From Mycobacterium innocens (GTDB lineage Bacteria > Actinomycetota > Actinomycetes > Mycobacteriales > Mycobacteriaceae): a stretch of DNA of 45,559 nt. The notes beneath the pieces were generated by a model. It was not told where the DNA came from and made no database searches. It saw only the letters and a program-made list of their open reading frames with translations. Where the stretch lies: NCBI RefSeq assembly GCF_900566055.1, contig NZ_UPHQ01000160.1, forward strand, positions 1 to 45,559, read 5' to 3'. Shown here one piece after another: positions 29,221 through 37,341 of this stretch (its first letter is position 1; each line of letters begins with the position of its first letter). Position numbers and translations under genes: made by a program.

Positions 29221-30309
29221 CTACAGCTCACGAAGAGCGGCCACCAAGGTCAGCAATTGTCCGGTGTTGGCGTTGATCTCGGCGATCCCGCCGACGGTTC
29301 CGGTGGCATTACCCAAGATCACGTGTTCCAGGCCGTGGTCGGCGTAGCCACTGACCCTGCCGGCGATCTCGGCGGCATTCCCGACGAACATGAACTCCTC
29401 GACGAGCTCGAACGGGATGGTAGGCGCAATCTCACGAAGCAGTTCCGGATCGAGGTCGTGATAGACCAGGTCCACTAGGCCGCGGCATTGGTCACCCGCC
29501 GGATGGCTCAGTCCATGCTTGCTCCACAGCTCAGCGGAGCACATCAGTGCGCCGAGTTTACCGAGCGGATCACGTTCCATGAGTTCGACGACATGGTCCC
29601 GCGATTCGCCGACGATCACCGCGATATGCAGCGCACACTCCGGCATCGCACGTCCGGCCCGAGCGGCGTACTTGGCGACGGTGTCGCGTCTGTCGCCATA
29701 GCTCGACGGGCTCATCGGCCATGCCGGAACCCATCCATCGCCGTACTCGCCGGTGAGCCGCAACATGCGTGGGCCGTGTCCGGCCACCCACACCTTCGGC
29801 GGACCCAAGCCGTCGCGCCGCAGCGGCAGACCGATCCGGCCGCATGACCCAGAGGCCGTCATCCCGTAGTCCAGCAGCGCTCGCAGCTCTTCCAAAAACC
29901 CTTCCAATTCCGCTACCGGAGCTGTGAAGTCGTAGCCGAACGGAACCAAGTTCTCGGCCTCTCCCGCACCCACACCCAAGCTGAACCCATTGCGGCACAA
30001 GTGATGTAAGGTCAGCGTCGTGCGTGCGACATCGACTGCCCGGCGGCGGATCGGGTCGGTGACACACACCCCCATCGACAGATTCGATTCCCGGCCGATC
30101 ACCGCGATACAGGCGAACGGGTCATACCAGGCGTCGGCATCGGGCGACAGCGACGCCAGCGCCATGTCGGGCCACAGGGCAGGATGCGCGCAACCGAGCA
30201 AATGGTCGGGAATCCACGCGGAGTCGGCGTTGGCGTCCTCGGCGAGGCCGATCATCGCCCGGTACGACTCGAACGGGTGCATCGGCGCTACCAGCAATCC
30301 GACTTTCAT
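29221..30309 (-). CDS. LLM-class (F420-dependent type) oxidoreductase
   Basis: 362 residues, a luciferase-like TIM barrel. Features are MKVGLLVAPMHPFESYRAMIGLAEDANADSAWIPDHL at the N-terminus, LGVGAGEAENLVPFG, the cofactor region PKVWVAGHGPRMLRLTGEYGDGWVPAW and EEFMFVGNAAEIAGRV near the C-terminus. Most mycobacterial members use F420 rather than FMN. The ATG at 30307-30309 gives the expected N-terminus. It converges on the ThDP enzyme gene with 21 bp between stops, so it is on the opposite strand from the operon but in the same island. The substrate is unknown. Confidence 0.85.
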   Translation of the reverse strand: MKVGLLVAPMHPFESYRAMIGLAEDANADSAWIPDHLLGCAHPALWPDMALASLSPDADAWYDPFACIAVIGRESNLSMGVCVTDPIRRRAVDVARTTLTLHHLCRNGFSLGVGAGEAENLVPFGYDFTAPVAELEGFLEELRALLDYGMTASGSCGRIGLPLRRDGLGPPKVWVAGHGPRMLRLTGEYGDGWVPAWPMSPSSYGDRRDTVAKYAARAGRAMPECALHIAVIVGESRDHVVELMERDPLGKLGALMCSAELWSKHGLSHPAGDQCRGLVDLVYHDLDPELLREIAPTIPFELVEEFMFVGNAAEIAGRVSGYADHGLEHVILGNATGTVGGIAEINANTGQLLTLVAALREL

Positions 30310-30381
30310 CGCTTCATAAATACGCGAAAGAATGCGTGGTCGCGTGGTAACGGAGGTTTATTGTGCCGTCGGACCGGCGAC

Positions 30382-30762
30382 CTAGGCTTTTGCGGCGACC
30401 TCGCCCGGCGTCGCGGAATCCGTCTTGTTGTTCTGCTGCCAGGGCCACCGTCCGGTCATCTCCACGGTGAGCGAGAAGCTCAAGAAGGTCCGAATGGCAA
30501 CGATGCCGGCCAGGGCGGCGACACTTTGTGCGTTGGGTTTCAGGGCAATCGTCTTGATGATGTCACCGGCCACCAGAAGCTCCAAGCCGACCAGGATGGA
30601 GCGCCCGAGCTGTACCCGAAACTCTCGGTATGCCCGGGCGGCATTGCGCGGCGCTCGGCACAGGAACAGCAGGATAGCGCCCACAGCGCCGATGATGATC
30701 ACCGCGACGCCCAGGCCGTCGATCGCCATGCCCACGCGGACAACGGTTTCGATGAAGCTCAT
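30382..30762 (-). CDS. DUF1622 membrane protein
   Basis: 126 residues. There are three hydrophobic segments (about 13-35, 55-73 and 78-97), with the conserved [25 protein letters not shown] of the DUF1622 family. It ends in a short charged tail. Function unknown. The ATG at 30760-30762 is chosen because TAGTGT lies 7 nt upstream; an ATG three codons earlier is less well placed. The LLM oxidoreductase gene follows on the same strand after 72 bp. Confidence 0.83.
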   Translation of the reverse strand: MSFIETVVRVGMAIDGLGVAVIIIGAVGAILLFLCRAPRNAARAYREFRVQLGRSILVGLELLVAGDIIKTIALKPNAQSVAALAGIVAIRTFLSFSLTVEMTGRWPWQQNNKTDSATPGEVAAKA

Positions 30763-30769
30763 TGCAGGC

Positions 30770-30775
30770 ACACTA
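30770..30775 (-). promoter_or_regulatory. -10 element for leaderless DUF1622 mRNA
   Basis: TAGTGT on the minus strand, 7 nt before the ATG; no Shine-Dalgarno. Confidence 0.5.
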
Positions 30776-30864
30776 TCTCGGCACAGCGCTTTTTCCCGGC
30801 ATCCAACCGGCGGTTCCGCCGGGTCGCCTCAGCGCGACCACGAACCCGCTGCGGCGGTCACGAG

Positions 30865-30870
30865 TAGCCT
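30865..30870 (+). promoter_or_regulatory. -10 element for leaderless lipB mRNA
   Basis: TAGCCT, 7 nt before the GTG of lipB, with no Shine-Dalgarno. Confidence 0.6.
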
Positions 30871-30877
30871 CGTCATC

Positions 30878-31585
30878 GTGGCTGGTTCTATTCGGTCGAG
30901 CCGGACCCAGATCGACGTCCGTCAGCTGGGGACCGTCGACTACCGGGATGCCTGGCAGTTGCAGCGGGAACTCGCCGACACCCGGGTCGCCGGCGGACCG
31001 GACACCCTGCTGCTCCTGGAACACCCGCCCGTCTACACCGCCGGACGGCGCACCGAACCGCACGAACGCCCCATGAACGACACCGCCGGCACCCCCGTCG
31101 TCGACACCGACCGCGGCGGCAAGATCACCTGGCACGGCCCCGGACAGCTGGTCGGTTATCCGATCATCGGGCTGGCCGAACCGCTCGACGTGGTGAATTA
31201 CGTTCGGCGCCTTGAGGAATCGCTGATCAAGGTGTGCGCCGACCTGGGTCTTGAGGCCGGCCGGGTCGACGGCCGGTCGGGGGTATGGCTGGCTGCCGAC
31301 GCCGGGCGCCCGGCGCGAAAGGTCGCCGCGATCGGGGTGCGGGTAACGCGTGCGACGACGCTGCACGGGTTCGCGCTCAACTGTGACTGCGATTTGGGTG
31401 CGTTCACCACCATCGTGCCGTGCGGCATCACCGACGCCGGCGTGACGTCGCTGTCCGCCGAACTCGGACGCAAGGTAACCGTTGACGATGTCCGATCGGC
31501 CGTCGCCGAGGCCGTGTGCGACGCTCTGGACGGTGTCCTGCCCGTCGGTGAACACCCCGTCGCACGCGTAGCATCAGCGACATGA
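30878..31585 (+). CDS. lipB: octanoyl-[ACP]-protein N-octanoyltransferase (LipB)
   Basis: 235 residues. It moves octanoate from acyl carrier protein to the lipoyl domains of E2 and GcvH proteins, the first step of lipoate synthesis. Catalytic residues are present: Lys148 ([11 protein letters not shown]) and Cys182 (IVPCGI), forming the Cys/Lys dyad. [18 protein letters not shown] and [11 protein letters not shown] are family signatures. The GTG start matches the family N-terminus (GSIRS...[11 protein letters not shown]); a frame 151 codons longer is a shadow. The stop overlaps the lipA start (ATGA). Confidence 0.95.
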   Translation: MAGSIRSSRTQIDVRQLGTVDYRDAWQLQRELADTRVAGGPDTLLLLEHPPVYTAGRRTEPHERPMNDTAGTPVVDTDRGGKITWHGPGQLVGYPIIGLAEPLDVVNYVRRLEESLIKVCADLGLEAGRVDGRSGVWLAADAGRPARKVAAIGVRVTRATTLHGFALNCDCDLGAFTTIVPCGITDAGVTSLSAELGRKVTVDDVRSAVAEAVCDALDGVLPVGEHPVARVASAT

Positions 31586-32517
31586 CTGTCGCGCCCGAGG
31601 GCCGGCGCCTACTGCGCCTGGAGGTGCGCAACGCGCAAACTCCGATCGAGCGCAAACCGCCGTGGATCCGCATCCGGGCCCGCATGGGCCCGGAATACAC
31701 CGAGCTGAAAAGCCTGGTCCGGCGCGAGGGCCTGCACACCGTCTGCGAGGAGGCCGGCTGCCCGAACATCTTCGAATGCTGGGAGGACCGGGAAGCGACC
31801 TTCCTGATCGGCGGCGACCAGTGCACCCGTCGCTGCGACTTCTGCCAGATCGACACCGGTAAGCCCGCCACCCTGGATCGTGACGAGCCGCGACGGGTCG
31901 CCGAGAGCGTGCACACCATGGGATTGCGGTATGCGACCGTCACCGGGGTGGCCCGCGACGATCTGCCCGACGGCGGTGCCTGGCTGTATGCCCAAACCGT
32001 GCGGGCCATCAAGGAGCTCAATCCGCAGACCGGCGTCGAGCTGTTGATCCCCGACTTCAACGGCGAGGCCGGCCGGCTTGCGGAGGTGTTCGCGTCCCGC
32101 CCGGAGGTGTTGGCGCACAACGTCGAAACGGTGCCTCGCATCTTCAAACGGATCCGGCCCGCGTTCACCTACCGGCGCAGCCTGCATGTGCTCACCGCGG
32201 CCCGCGACGCCGGCCTGGTCACCAAGAGCAACCTCATCCTCGGTCTGGGTGAAACTCCCGACGAGGTGCGTACCGCCTTGGCCGATCTCCATGGCGCCGG
32301 CTGCGACATCGTCACCATCACCCAATATCTGCGGCCGTCGCCGCGCCACCACCCGGTCGAGCGGTGGGTCAGGCCCGAGGAATTCGTCGAGTACGCGCAG
32401 TACGCCGAGGGGCTGGGCTTCGCCGGGGTATTGGCCGGGCCGCTGGTGCGTTCGTCCTACCGGGCGGGCCGGCTCTACCGGCAGGCCCGCAGCTCGGCGG
32501 CCTCGGACTCCCGTTAG
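31582..32517 (+). CDS. lipA: lipoyl synthase (LipA)
   Basis: 311 residues. A radical-SAM enzyme that inserts two sulfurs into the protein-bound octanoyl group. Both iron-sulfur ligand sets are present: Cys55, Cys60 and Cys66 for the auxiliary cluster that supplies sulfur, and Cys81, Cys85 and Cys88 (CTRRCDFC) for the radical-SAM cluster. The C-terminal RSSYRAG supplies the conserved serine ligand. Start and length match the family. It is coupled to lipB by an ATGA overlap, so the two act on the same carrier proteins. Confidence 0.96.
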   Translation: MTVAPEGRRLLRLEVRNAQTPIERKPPWIRIRARMGPEYTELKSLVRREGLHTVCEEAGCPNIFECWEDREATFLIGGDQCTRRCDFCQIDTGKPATLDRDEPRRVAESVHTMGLRYATVTGVARDDLPDGGAWLYAQTVRAIKELNPQTGVELLIPDFNGEAGRLAEVFASRPEVLAHNVETVPRIFKRIRPAFTYRRSLHVLTAARDAGLVTKSNLILGLGETPDEVRTALADLHGAGCDIVTITQYLRPSPRHHPVERWVRPEEFVEYAQYAEGLGFAGVLAGPLVRSSYRAGRLYRQARSSAASDSR

Positions 32518-32529
32518 CCGGCGCGTACG

Positions 32530-32535
32530 TATTCT
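32530..32535 (+). promoter_or_regulatory. -10 element for leaderless DUF4191 mRNA
   Basis: TATTCT, 8 nt before the ATG at 32544. TGAGG lies between them and is too close to serve well as a ribosome-binding site. Confidence 0.5.
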
Positions 32536-32543
32536 TGAGGACT

Positions 32544-33296
32544 ATGGCAAAACCCCGAAAAGCCGCTGAGAGCAAGGCCGCCAAAGCTGCGGCAAGTGCT
32601 GCCCGCAGGGCCGCCGCCCGGCAGCGCCGCGCTCAGCTGTGGCAGGCGTTCAACATCCAGCGCAAAGAGGACAAGCGCCTGCTGCCGTACATGATCGGCG
32701 CGTTCGTGCTGATCGTCGGTGTGTCGGTGGGCGTCGGGGTGTGGGCCGGCGGCTTGACCATGATCACGCTGATCATCTTCGGCGTGGTGCTGGGGGCGCT
32801 GGTGGCGTTCATCATCTTCGGCCGCCGCGCCCAGCGCAGCATCTACCGGCAAGCCGAAGGTCAAACCGGCGCCGCGGCCTGGGTGCTGGACAACCTGCGG
32901 GGCAAGTGGCGGGTCACCCCGGGCGTGGCCACCACCGGACACTTCGACGCGGTGCATCGGGTGATCGGCCGGCCGGGTGTCATCCTGGTCGGCGAGGGGT
33001 CGGCGGGCCGCGTCAAACCACTGTTGGCCCAGGAGAAGAAGCGCACCGCTCGCCTGGTCGGCGATGTGCCGATCTACGACATCGTCATCGGTAACGGCGA
33101 CGGCGAGGTGCCGCTGGCCAAGTTGGAACGCCACCTCACCAAACTTCCGGCCAACATCACCGTCAAGCAGATGGACACCCTGGAATCGCGTCTGGCCGCC
33201 CTGGGTTCCCGCGCGGGTTCCGGCGCCCTGCCGAAGGGCCCGTTACCCAACGCCGGCAAGATGCGTGGCGTCCAGCGCACCGTGCGCCGCAAATAG
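32544..33296 (+). CDS. DUF4191 membrane protein (Rv2219-like)
   Basis: 250 residues. A basic, Ala/Lys/Arg-rich N-terminus (about 1-45), two transmembrane helices (about 49-70 and 73-93) and a cytoplasmic domain with WVLDNLRGKWRVTPGVA, GRPGVILVGEG and VPIYDIVIGNGDGEVPL. It ends in a basic tail (GVQRTVRRK). This is the conserved actinobacterial DUF4191 family, always near lipA. Function is unknown. The ATG start gives 250 residues, the same as the M. tuberculosis protein; a frame beginning 60 codons earlier overlaps lipA and is rejected. Confidence 0.87.
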   Translation: MAKPRKAAESKAAKAAASAARRAAARQRRAQLWQAFNIQRKEDKRLLPYMIGAFVLIVGVSVGVGVWAGGLTMITLIIFGVVLGALVAFIIFGRRAQRSIYRQAEGQTGAAAWVLDNLRGKWRVTPGVATTGHFDAVHRVIGRPGVILVGEGSAGRVKPLLAQEKKRTARLVGDVPIYDIVIGNGDGEVPLAKLERHLTKLPANITVKQMDTLESRLAALGSRAGSGALPKGPLPNAGKMRGVQRTVRRK

Positions 33297-33354
33297 CCGC
33301 GCATAGCGGCAAGTAGCCCCGAACACCCGGGCGCTGTCCGTGCGGCGACCATGC

Positions 33355-33371
33355 GTGCGGCGCGGCCGCAC
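33355..33371. terminator. hairpin between DUF4191 and RDD genes
   Basis: Seven-bp GC-rich arms (GTGCGGC and GCCGCAC) with a 3-nt loop, between two convergent stops. It is a weak candidate for a bidirectional terminator. Confidence 0.4.
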
Positions 33372-33397
33372 GAGGAGGAACCGCACAAATCAAGTGT

Positions 33398-33817
33398 TTA
33401 GCGCCGCACCACCGCCGTGCCGGTCAACCGGTCATGCAACCCGCGCCCGTCCGAGTCGGCGAACAGCGGTGGGATCACCAGCGCGATCAGCAGACCCCGC
33501 GCCACCAGCCGGCCGACCCCGACGGGCAGCCGGCCGTCCACCGTCACAACCACCAGACCCAGTAGCAACTGGCCGGGGGTGAATCCGAACAGGCGCACCG
33601 CAGTAACACCCAGCAGCAGCCATATCACCAGCACCATCGACGACAGCATGGCCTGGGACCAGGCGCCGGCGCCCAGGCCCAGCAGTGCCAGTCCGTACGC
33701 CACCAGCCAGTCGATGCACAGCGCGCCGAGCCGGCGCCCCATCGGCGCCAGCGAACCCGGACCGGTCCGCGGAAAACCGAGTGTCTTGCCGGGATATCCG
33801 GTCGATTCCGCCGTCAT
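33398..33817 (-). CDS. RDD-family membrane protein (Rv2219A-like)
   Basis: 139 residues from MTAESTGYPGKTLG. The RDD signature is recognisable: GRRLGALCIDWLVAYG (Arg, Asp), two to three transmembrane helices, and LFGFTPGQLLLGL with the terminal DSDGRGLHDRLTGTAVV. RDD proteins are small membrane proteins of mostly unknown function. The start is uncertain: an in-frame ATG at 33923-33925 would add 36 residues and has TATTGT 7 nt before it, the geometry of a leaderless promoter. The gene is divergent from glnA1. Confidence 0.82.
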   Translation of the reverse strand: MTAESTGYPGKTLGFPRTGPGSLAPMGRRLGALCIDWLVAYGLALLGLGAGAWSQAMLSSMVLVIWLLLGVTAVRLFGFTPGQLLLGLVVVTVDGRLPVGVGRLVARGLLIALVIPPLFADSDGRGLHDRLTGTAVVRR

Positions 33818-33932
33818 CGGCCCGGTCCGATCGGCTGGCTCCGCATCCCGCCGGGACGCCCGCAGGACGGCCCGGACAACCCCATCGACTGACCGGTTAC
33901 GATCTTGCAGGCCATGGCCCCACATAGGACCC

Positions 33933-33938
33933 ACAATA
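33933..33938 (-). promoter_or_regulatory. -10 element for the RDD gene
   Basis: TATTGT on the minus strand, 7 nt before an in-frame ATG at 33923-33925. It suggests either a leaderless mRNA with a longer protein or a 5' leader to the start at 33817. Confidence 0.4.
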
Positions 33939-33982
33939 GGACTAGCACACACACCGGGGACGGTTGGTGGGCGTATGGTCAC

Positions 33983-33998
33983 GTAACGTCTGCGCAAC
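33983..33998 (+). promoter_or_regulatory. GlnR-type operator upstream of glnA1
   Basis: GTAAC-N6-GCAAC fits the actinobacterial GlnR consensus GTnAC-N6-GnAAC exactly. It lies about 70-85 nt before the glnA1 GTG, just upstream of a TTGACT -35 candidate (34005-34010), a position suited to activation under nitrogen limitation. Confidence 0.6.
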
Positions 33999-34004
33999 AC
34001 GGGG

Positions 34005-34036
34005 TTGACTGGCGGGCAATAACTCCTCCATACCGT
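34005..34036 (+). promoter_or_regulatory. glnA1 promoter candidate
   Basis: TTGACT (34005-34010) and either CATACC (34029-34034, 18-bp spacer) or TACCGT (34031-34036, 20-bp spacer). The transcript would have a leader of about 25-30 nt that includes AAAGGAG. Confidence 0.45.
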
Positions 34037-34068
34037 CGGCCGCGAATCACCTAGTAAAGGAGCACTCT

Positions 34069-35505
34069 GTGACGGATAAGACGCCCGACGACGTCTTCAA
34101 AATTGTCAAGGACGAGGGCGTCGAATTTGTCGACGTCCGGTTTTGTGACCTGCCCGGCACTATGCAGCACTTCACGATTCCGGCTTCGTTCTTCGACGAG
34201 AGCGTGTTCGAAGACGGCTTGGCTTTTGACGGCTCGTCGATCCGCGGGTTCCAATCGATTCACGAATCAGACATGCTGCTGCTTCCCGACCCGGTAACGG
34301 CGCGCATCGACGCGTTCCGGGCGGCCAAGACGCTGAACCTTAACTTCTTCGTGCACGACCCGTTCACCCTCGAGCCGTACTCGCGCGACCCCCGCAACGT
34401 CGCCCGCAAGGCCGAGAACTACTTGATCAGCACCGGCATCGCCGACACCGCGTATTTCGGTGCCGAGGCCGAGTTCTACATCTTCGACTCGGTGAGCTTC
34501 GATTCGCGCACCAACGGCTCCTTCTACGAAGTGGATGCGATCGCCGGGTGGTGGAACACCGGCGCACCCAACGAGGCCGACGGCAGCCCCAACCGCGGCT
34601 ACAAGGTCCGCCCCAAGGGCGGCTACTTCCCGGTGGCGCCCGTCGACCACTACGTCGACCTGCGCGACACGATGCTGCGCAATCTGATCAACGCCGGCTT
34701 CAGCCTGGAGAAGGGCCACCACGAGGTGGGCACCGGCGGGCAGGCCGAGATCAACTACAAGTTCAACACGCTGCTGCACGCGGCCGACGACCTACAGCTG
34801 TACAAGTACATCGTCAAGAACACCGCGTGGCAGGCGGGCAAGACCGTCACGTTCATGCCCAAGCCGCTGTTCGGTGACAACGGCTCCGGCATGCACACCC
34901 ACCAGTCGCTGTGGAAGGACGGCAGCCCGCTGATGTACGACGAGACCGGGTACGCCGGTCTGTCGGACACGGCCCGTCATTACATCGGCGGTCTGCTGCA
35001 TCACGCGCCGTCGCTGCTGGCCTTCACCAACCCGACGGTGAACTCCTACAAGCGGCTGGTTCCCGGCTATGAGGCGCCGATCAACCTGGTGTATAGCCAG
35101 CGCAACCGGTCGGCGTGCGTGCGGATCCCGATTACCGGCAGCAACCCGAAGGCCAAGCGGCTGGAGTTCCGGTGCCCCGACTCCTCGGGCAACCCGTACC
35201 TGGCGTTCTCGGCCATGCTGATGGCGGGCCTGGACGGCATCAAGAACAAGATCGAGCCGCAGGCTCCGGTGGACAAGGACCTCTACGAACTGCCGCCGGA
35301 GGAGGCCGCGAACATCCCGCAGGCACCCACCCAGCTGGCCGCGGTGATCGACCGGCTGGAGGCCGACCACGAATACCTCACCGAGGGAGGCGTTTTCACG
35401 TCCGACCTGATAGAGACGTGGATCAGCTTCAAGCGCGAGAACGAGATCGAGCCGGTCAACGTCCGGCCGCACCCGTACGAGTTCGCGCTGTACTACGACG
35501 TTTAG
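34069..35505 (+). CDS. glnA1: glutamine synthetase type I (GlnA1)
   Basis: 478 residues. It makes glutamine from glutamate, ammonia and ATP as a dodecamer. In mycobacteria it is abundant and partly exported, and glutamine feeds poly-L-glutamate/glutamine in the wall. The N-terminal [14 protein letters not shown] latch appears as [29 protein letters not shown] holds metal-binding Glu residues, [14 protein letters not shown] the ammonia and metal site, and [19 protein letters not shown] the ATP and His site. NRSACVRIP is also intact. Tyr406 in DLYELPPE is the adenylylation site used by GlnE. The GTG start has AAAGGAG 7 nt upstream, a strong ribosome-binding site fitting high expression. Confidence 0.97.
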   Translation: MTDKTPDDVFKIVKDEGVEFVDVRFCDLPGTMQHFTIPASFFDESVFEDGLAFDGSSIRGFQSIHESDMLLLPDPVTARIDAFRAAKTLNLNFFVHDPFTLEPYSRDPRNVARKAENYLISTGIADTAYFGAEAEFYIFDSVSFDSRTNGSFYEVDAIAGWWNTGAPNEADGSPNRGYKVRPKGGYFPVAPVDHYVDLRDTMLRNLINAGFSLEKGHHEVGTGGQAEINYKFNTLLHAADDLQLYKYIVKNTAWQAGKTVTFMPKPLFGDNGSGMHTHQSLWKDGSPLMYDETGYAGLSDTARHYIGGLLHHAPSLLAFTNPTVNSYKRLVPGYEAPINLVYSQRNRSACVRIPITGSNPKAKRLEFRCPDSSGNPYLAFSAMLMAGLDGIKNKIEPQAPVDKDLYELPPEEAANIPQAPTQLAAVIDRLEADHEYLTEGGVFTSDLIETWISFKRENEIEPVNVRPHPYEFALYYDV

Positions 35506-35527
35506 AGACGTGTAACCCCGGGTACAG

Positions 35528-35569
35528 CAGCCCGCTTGGCGATTACCTCATCGATCGCCAAGCGGGCTG
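35528..35569 (+). terminator. glnA1 terminator hairpin
   Basis: 16-bp perfect stem (arms 35528-35543 and 35554-35569) with a 10-nt loop, 22 nt after the glnA1 stop. There is no T tract. Confidence 0.8.
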
Positions 35570-35781
35570 TCGGTATTCGCGCCTCGCGCCGAAACATAAG
35601 CCAGCGCGCACGTTTTCGGCGTGTCGTCGCAGCTGGTTAAGTGTCGCGGAGTGCGTCACGGCGCCAAACTAATTGTGCAGAAACGGGGCAGTCATCCTTG
35701 GCGCGCCGTGCCGCAACGCCTCGGGTTGTCGACGCCCCGCTGAGAGTCACGCTCCTACGCTTGTCGCTGCAAGCCGGGCAA

Positions 35782-35798
35782 ACCGGGTACCGCCCGGT
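35782..35798 (-). terminator. short hairpin after the LLM oxidoreductase gene
   Basis: ACCGGG and CCCGGT arms with a 5-nt loop, about 45 nt beyond the stop on the minus strand. It is a weak terminator candidate. Confidence 0.35.
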
Positions 35799-35841
35799 CG
35801 AGACGGCCATGTGGCAGATGGCAGCGCCGTCTTAGCCCGTC

Positions 35842-36702
35842 TTAGCCGTCCAGCGCCAGGTCTTTGCGGAATCGCCGCATGGCGTCCACCTTTTCGGACA
35901 GGCCGGCATCCGGCCCGGTATAAAACATCCACGGCATGGTGAGGATCCCGGTGATTCCCGCCTCCGCGGCCCGCCGATAGTCGGCGGCGGTGAACGCATC
36001 GGTGAGTGGTGTCAGAATGGTGAAATCCTCCACGGGCAGGCCGTTTTCGACGCGCAACTCGCGCAGCCGGCCGGCGGCCTCGATCGCGCGGTCGGTCTTG
36101 ATCAAGTCCCCGATCCAGCCGTCGTAGCGGGCGGCGCGGCGCAACGCGATGTCGCTGAGCCCGCCGACATAGACCGGTATCGGCGGGGGCGTCGGCTGCA
36201 TCTCCAGCCGCGGAGTTCGGTAGAACCGGCCGTCGAATTCCGTCCAGCCCGGTTTCCATAGTTCCCGCATCAGCGCGAGCATTTCGTCGGTGCGTTGTCC
36301 GCGGGCCGCGAACTGCTCCCCCATCAGGGTGAACTCCTCTTCGCACCAGCCGACCCCGACCCCCAGCTCCACCCGGCCGGAAGCCAAAAACGCTGCGGTG
36401 CCAATGGCTTTGGCCGCCGAGTAGGGGTTTCGCATGGCCGGAATGTAGACCGTGGTGACGAACTTCAGCCGTCGCGTGACCTGCGCGAGCGCGCCGACGA
36501 GAACCCATGGATCGGGCCAGTCGGTGAACGGCGGCCAGCGTCGTTGCCCGTCCTTGGTGTAGGGATACGGGGTGGTCAGGGTTTCCAGGTTGACGACGTG
36601 GTCCGGGATACCGATGCCGTCGTAGCCCAGATCGTCGGCGGCTTTGGCGATCTCGATGATCTCCGCGGTTTTCAGGAAGGCGCTGCTGATGTAGAACTTC
36701 AT
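35842..36702 (-). CDS. LLM-class F420-dependent-type oxidoreductase
   Basis: 286 residues, luciferase-like barrel. Features are MKFYISSAFLKTAEIIEIAKAADDLGYDGIGIPDHVV, the cofactor segment LASGRVELGVGVGWCEEEF, and PTPPPIPVYVGGLSDIALRRAARYDGWIGD. This is the TIGR03619-like group common in mycobacteria, most of which are F420-linked with unknown substrates. The ATG start overlaps the stop of the upstream thioesterase gene by 4 nt (ATGA), so the pair is an operon. A longer frame (408 codons) is that neighbour read in another frame. Confidence 0.87.
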   Translation of the reverse strand: MKFYISSAFLKTAEIIEIAKAADDLGYDGIGIPDHVVNLETLTTPYPYTKDGQRRWPPFTDWPDPWVLVGALAQVTRRLKFVTTVYIPAMRNPYSAAKAIGTAAFLASGRVELGVGVGWCEEEFTLMGEQFAARGQRTDEMLALMRELWKPGWTEFDGRFYRTPRLEMQPTPPPIPVYVGGLSDIALRRAARYDGWIGDLIKTDRAIEAAGRLRELRVENGLPVEDFTILTPLTDAFTAADYRRAAEAGITGILTMPWMFYTGPDAGLSEKVDAMRRFRKDLALDG

Positions 36703-37331
36703 TCGGCCGCTCGCGCCCACGCCGGTTTGATGAAGATTCCTTCGGCCTCCACGGTGATGCCGGCATCGTCGGAAATGAATCCGCGCGCAAAGGCTTTCAC
36801 TCCTTCGGTGCGGTCTATCCAGGCTTCGGAACGCAGCGGTCCCAGCGGCGTGCCGCGCAGGTACTTCACCGTGATGGTGCCGGTGAACAGCGGCCGGGTC
36901 AGCCCCTGGCTGGCCGCCTCGCCCAGCATGTGGTCCAGCACCAAGGCGCACACGCCGCCGTGCGCCAAACCGGGCGGCCCCTCGTAGGCCGCGCCCAGCA
37001 CGAACTCGCTCCAGCACCGCCGCTGGGCGTCGTGGTGAACAACCAGCGGCGGGGCGATCGGATTGCATTGGCCCACAGCGGCGTTGCCCAATGGGACGGG
37101 CCGCCCGTCGACCCGGTAGCTGATACCCGACGGGCGGATCCGTTGACTGCGCAACGACCGCGTCACCGCTTCGATCGCGGTGCGCGCCCGCGCGATGACG
37201 TCGTCGTCGGCCTGGGTCCGGATGGTGGCGTCGATGAGGTCCCGAACGGCCTCGGTCAACGGTGCATACGTCGCAGTGACGCGATCGTGTTCCACATCGC
37301 TCAATACCTCGAACGCGGCATCCAACTCCAC
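36699..37331 (-). CDS. PaaI-type hotdog thioesterase-like protein
   Basis: 210 residues. The N-terminal 75 residues are helical and unrecognised. A hotdog domain (about 85-205) follows with PPGLAHGGVCALVLDHMLGEAA, the PaaI/4HBT motif in which the Gly-Gly-Val helix start and the adjacent Asp/Glu act on acyl-CoA thioesters. GTITVKYLRGTPLGPL and the terminal VEAEGIFIKP are also typical. The start is a GTG (37329-37331); a GGGGAGG run abuts it, so spacing is short and the exact start is uncertain. It is followed by the LLM oxidoreductase gene with a 4-nt overlap. The acyl substrate is unknown. Confidence 0.82.
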   Translation of the reverse strand: MELDAAFEVLSDVEHDRVTATYAPLTEAVRDLIDATIRTQADDDVIARARTAIEAVTRSLRSQRIRPSGISYRVDGRPVPLGNAAVGQCNPIAPPLVVHHDAQRRCWSEFVLGAAYEGPPGLAHGGVCALVLDHMLGEAASQGLTRPLFTGTITVKYLRGTPLGPLRSEAWIDRTEGVKAFARGFISDDAGITVEAEGIFIKPAWARAAE

Positions 37332-37341
37332 CCTCCCCTGC

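Larger units (their letters stand above)
35506..35841. other. intergenic region after glnA1
   Basis: 336 bp without a convincing gene. It holds the glnA1 terminator (35528-35569) and a short hairpin near 35782-35798 that could end the convergent LLM gene. The ORFs of 64-89 codons here lack coding features. Confidence 0.5.

Noticed and set aside
35572..35841. Small plus-strand ORFs after glnA1
   Set aside because: Composition and lack of start signals suggest chance ORFs; no homology recognised.
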